8,315 bases of DNA from an uncultured Bacillota bacterium. Its GTDB lineage: Bacteria; Bacillota_I; Bacilli_A; Erysipelotrichales; Erysipelotrichaceae. Below are positions 5,543 through 8,315 of this stretch, piece by piece. The notes below the pieces were generated by a model. The model was not told where the DNA came from. It ran no database searches and saw nothing but the letters and a program-made list of their open reading frames with translations. Each line of letters begins with the position of its first letter. Position 1 is the first letter of the stretch. The DNA is taken from assembly GCA_946619805.1 (NCBI GenBank), contig CAMOMM010000029.1, positions 1-8,315 on the forward strand. The letters are read 5' to 3'. The position numbers and the translations under genes were made by a program.

Positions 5543-8315
5543 CTATTCAGCGATAGCTGCTTCAGCTTCAGCACCATCGTCTTCAGCAGCCACCAGGGAC
5601 TGCAGGCGGGCTTCTTCCTCGCTCTCCTGAGCGAGTCTTTCAGCCTTGATGCGGCGGGCTTCTTCAGCTCTGCGCTTGATTTCGATTGTTGATTCACGAA
5701 CAGCGTCAGTACCTGTTCCGGCAGGAATCTTCTTACCGATGATGACGTTTTCCTTCAGACCTCTTAAGACGTCGATCTTGCCGTTAACGGCAGCATCAGT
5801 TAAGACCTTGGTTGTTTCCTGGAAACTTGCGGCTGACAGCCATGAATCAGTTTCAACAGATGACTTGGAGACACCCAGTAAGATCGGTTTGAACTTGGCA
5901 GGAATGCCGCCGTCAAGCAGAATGTCACCGTTGATTTCAGTGATTTTTCTCTTACTGATCTGAGTACCCTTAGCCAGTTCAGTATCGTTACCGTCTTCGA
6001 TGACGACCTTTCTGAGCATCTGAGTAATCATGATTTCAAGGTGCTTGTCGGAAATATCAATACTCTGGCTGTGGTAAACCTTCTTTACTTCCTTGAGGAT
6101 GTAATTCTGAACGGCTTCAACACCGGCAAAGTCGATTAATTCCTTAGGATTGACCTGGCCTTCAGTCAGCTTTTCGCCAGCCTTGACGAAAGTACCGACC
6201 TTGATCCAGGAACGGATGACCTGTGTAGGGTCAACCTTGTGGTCAAATGTTTCTTCTTCACCTTCAACGATTCTCTTCAGGGTAATGGTAGTACCGCCCT
6301 TATCGTTTGCTTCAATGGCGACGATTTCACCGTCGAACTTGGCGATAACAGCCGGATGCTTAGGACAGCGTGCTTCGAATAACTCTTCAACACGCGGTAA
6401 ACCCTGAGTGATGTCACCTTCGGCGTTGGCAACGCCGCCGGTATGGAAGTTTCTCATTGTCAGCTGAGTACCTGGTTCACCGATTGACTGGGCAGCCATG
6501 ATACCGACTGCTTCACCGTTTTCAACCAGCTTACCGGTAGCCATGTTACGTCCGTAACACTTACGGCAGATACCGTTTTCTGACTTACATACAAAGGCAT
6601 TTCTGATCAGTACTTCCTTGATACCGGTGTCAACGATCTTTCTGGCGGTGTTTTCATCAATGAATTCATCTTCCTTAATGATCAGTTCACCGGTTTCAGG
6701 ATTGATGATATCCTGCTTTACATACCTGCCAACAAGTCTCTCATACAGAGTTTCAATGACTGTTCCGGCCTTGCGGTCTATGATTTCAGATACCAGGTAT
6801 CCGTCCTCAGTCTGGCAGTCATCTTCAACTACTACTACGTCCTGAGCAACGTCAACAAGTCTTCTGGTCAGATAACCTGATGATGCTGTCTTCAGAGCAG
6901 TGTCAGTCAGACCTTTTCTGATACCGTGTGATGCGATAAAGAATTCGTTTACGGTCTGGCCTTCACGGAAGCATGAGTAGATTGGAACTTCAATGATGGA
7001 TCTCTGGTAGCCCTTGGCACTCTTGGCCTGAGTAGGTTTACTCATCAGACCACGTAAGCCGGCTAACTGAGACAGGTTGTCCTTGTTACCACGGGCACCT
7101 GAAACCATCATCATGTTGATAGGATTCTTCTTTGGTAAGGCAGCCATCAGTTCGTTAACTGTGGTTGTCTTGATGCCATCCCATAATGTCATTAAGCTTC
7201 TTTCCCATTCAGGTTCAGTCAGCAAGCCTCTGTGATAGAGTCTTAACAGTCTGTCAGCCTGAACCTTGCCCTCTTCAACATATTTATGTTTGTTAGGGGA
7301 AACCTTGATGTCATTCAGGGAAATGGTCATGCCTGCTACTGTTGAATACTTGAATCCGTTATCCTTGATTTTGTCAAAGTAAACGTATGTCTGGTCTTCG
7401 CCATGATATGGCTTGCCGTCATCATGAGCCTGATGAGATTCGGTATTGGCGTATCTCTTGTAGACTTCAGCGATGATGGCACCCAGATCTTTCTTCTTAA
7501 CGGCACTTGCCAGAGGCAGGGCTTTGATGTATTCCTTGATATCGGTTCCGTAATCAACGAAGTACTTGTCAGCCAGCTTGACATTCCAGCCGTCAGTTAC
7601 TTCATTGACATAAGGGAAATCTCCAGGGAAGACATTGTTGAAGATGATCTTTCCAACGGTAGTAATCAGATATTTTTCATTCTGCTCAGGAGTGAAGAAT
7701 GACTTCTTCAGAGACTTGGCTCTGATGGCGATACGGGTGTGCAGATGAGTCTGCTTTTCATCATAAGCCATTAATACTTCGGAAACATCCTTGTATACAC
7801 GGCCTTCAGAATCACCGTATTTAGTCCATAATTCAGCTGAAGCTTCATCACCTAAGCTTCTGTATCTTTCAGCTTCCTCATAGAACTCTTCCTTAGTTTC
7901 TTCCATGGTCAGATAGAAGTTACCAAGTACCATGTCCTGTGAAGGTGTAACGATTGGCTGGCCGTCCTTAGGTGAAAGGATGTTGTTGGAACCAAGCATT
8001 AAGATCTTTGCTTCAGCACATGCTTCTTCACTTAATGGTACGTGAACAGCCATCTGGTCACCGTCAAAGTCTGCATTGAATGCCGGGCAAACCAGCGGAT
8101 GCAGTCTGATAGCACGTCCTTCAACCAGTTTCGGCATGAAGGCCTGAATGCCCAGACGGTGTAATGTAGGGGCTCTGTTAAGCAGAACAGGGTGATCCTT
8201 GATAACTTCTTCAAGGATATCCCAGACTCTGTCGTCGCCCTTGTCTATCAGTTTTTCAGCAGTCTTGGAGTTGGTGGCAATTTCCTGATGAACCATTTCG
8301 TTGATAACGAAAGGT
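5543..8315 (-). CDS. rpoC: DNA-directed RNA polymerase subunit beta' (5' end beyond window)
   Basis: The largest RNA polymerase subunit, forming the active site and secondary channel. The frame is open to the window edge; the first complete codons read PFVINE before the Met at 8296, so about 380 N-terminal residues (clamp, first zinc site, lid) are missing. Counting from that Met: the catalytic Mg2+ motif NADFDGD at 74-80; GARGN...QLAGLRGLM at 400-418; bridge helix at about 450-480 ([26 protein letters not shown]); second zinc site Cys494, Cys570, Cys577 and Cys580; trigger loop around 594-640 ([16 protein letters not shown]), with no SI3 insert; C-terminal [16 protein letters not shown] (821-836) and GLKENVIIG (846-854). 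It is noticeably longer than the B. subtilis protein over the same span because of insertions at about 133-165, 283-306 and 421-433 and a charged C-terminal tail (864-917). Codons lean to CGT, GGT, AAC and ACC, as expected for a highly expressed gene. Confidence 0.99.
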   Translation of the reverse strand, partial: PFVINEMVHQEIATNSKTAEKLIDKGDDRVWDILEEVIKDHPVLLNRAPTLHRLGIQAFMPKLVEGRAIRLHPLVCPAFNADFDGDQMAVHVPLSEEACAEAKILMLGSNNILSPKDGQPIVTPSQDMVLGNFYLTMEETKEEFYEEAERYRSLGDEASAELWTKYGDSEGRVYKDVSEVLMAYDEKQTHLHTRIAIRAKSLKKSFFTPEQNEKYLITTVGKIIFNNVFPGDFPYVNEVTDGWNVKLADKYFVDYGTDIKEYIKALPLASAVKKKDLGAIIAEVYKRYANTESHQAHDDGKPYHGEDQTYVYFDKIKDNGFKYSTVAGMTISLNDIKVSPNKHKYVEEGKVQADRLLRLYHRGLLTEPEWERSLMTLWDGIKTTTVNELMAALPKKNPINMMMVSGARGNKDNLSQLAGLRGLMSKPTQAKSAKGYQRSIIEVPIYSCFREGQTVNEFFIASHGIRKGLTDTALKTASSGYLTRRLVDVAQDVVVVEDDCQTEDGYLVSEIIDRKAGTVIETLYERLVGRYVKQDIINPETGELIIKEDEFIDENTARKIVDTGIKEVLIRNAFVCKSENGICRKCYGRNMATGKLVENGEAVGIMAAQSIGEPGTQLTMRNFHTGGVANAEGDITQGLPRVEELFEARCPKHPAVIAKFDGEIVAIEANDKGGTTITLKRIVEGEEETFDHKVDPTQVIRSWIKVGTFVKAGEKLTEGQVNPKELIDFAGVEAVQNYILKEVKKVYHSQSIDISDKHLEIMITQMLRKVVIEDGNDTELAKGTQISKRKITEINGDILLDGGIPAKFKPILLGVSKSSVETDSWLSAASFQETTKVLTDAAVNGKIDVLRGLKENVIIGKKIPAGTGTDAVRESTIEIKRRAEEARRIKAERLAQESEEEARLQSLVAAEDDGAEAEAAIAE

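Noticed and set aside
1..8315. CRISPR arrays, tRNA/rRNA genes, insertion sequences, phage or defence genes, riboswitches
   Set aside because: No regularly spaced repeats, transposase motifs, terminal inverted repeats, cloverleaf sequences or long structured leaders were seen; the intergenic gaps are all under about 85 bases.

Overview
The window looks like a chromosomal stretch from a Bacillota relative, most plausibly Erysipelotrichia (Erysipelotrichaceae-like). This is inference: RpoC is Bacillus-like along most of its length but carries several insertions, there is no E. coli-type SI3 domain in the trigger loop, ribosome-binding sites are AAAGGAG-type, and the promoters are SigA-type. TGA is used as a stop (nagA) and Trp is encoded by TGG, so the genetic code is standard and not the Mollicutes one. 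Every convincing gene lies on the minus strand, so transcription runs from high to low coordinates.

Reading in the direction of transcription: (1) 8315-5543 is the 3' two-thirds of rpoC, ending in a strong intrinsic terminator. (2) 5459-3774 is a GH13 alpha-glucosidase of the oligo-1,6-glucosidase type. Its promoter is threaded through the rpoC terminator. (3) 3726-667 is a tightly packed five-gene run: a small membrane protein with an HExxH motif, a single-pass membrane protein with a helical repeat-like cytoplasmic domain, a 107-residue protein with two degenerate EF-hand-like repeats, a NagA-family deacetylase and a 5-formyltetrahydrofolate cyclo-ligase. Within this run, genes overlap or sit 13-14 bases apart, and stop codons touch or overlap the next ribosome-binding site. 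It ends in an intrinsic terminator. (4) 596-1 is the 5' part of a secreted protein with two Ig-like domains. It is driven by a perfect-consensus SigA promoter whose -35 box overlaps the preceding terminator's T-run.

Functionally this is mostly housekeeping plus carbohydrate metabolism: transcription, alpha-1,6-glucoside hydrolysis, amino-sugar phosphate deacetylation and folate repair. The least-characterised part is the trio at 3726-2332 (HExxH membrane protein, membrane helical-repeat protein, EF-hand-like protein). These three are probably co-transcribed and have no function I can assign. I see no mobile elements, CRISPR arrays, tRNA/rRNA genes or phage genes, and no gene-free stretch longer than about 85 bases.
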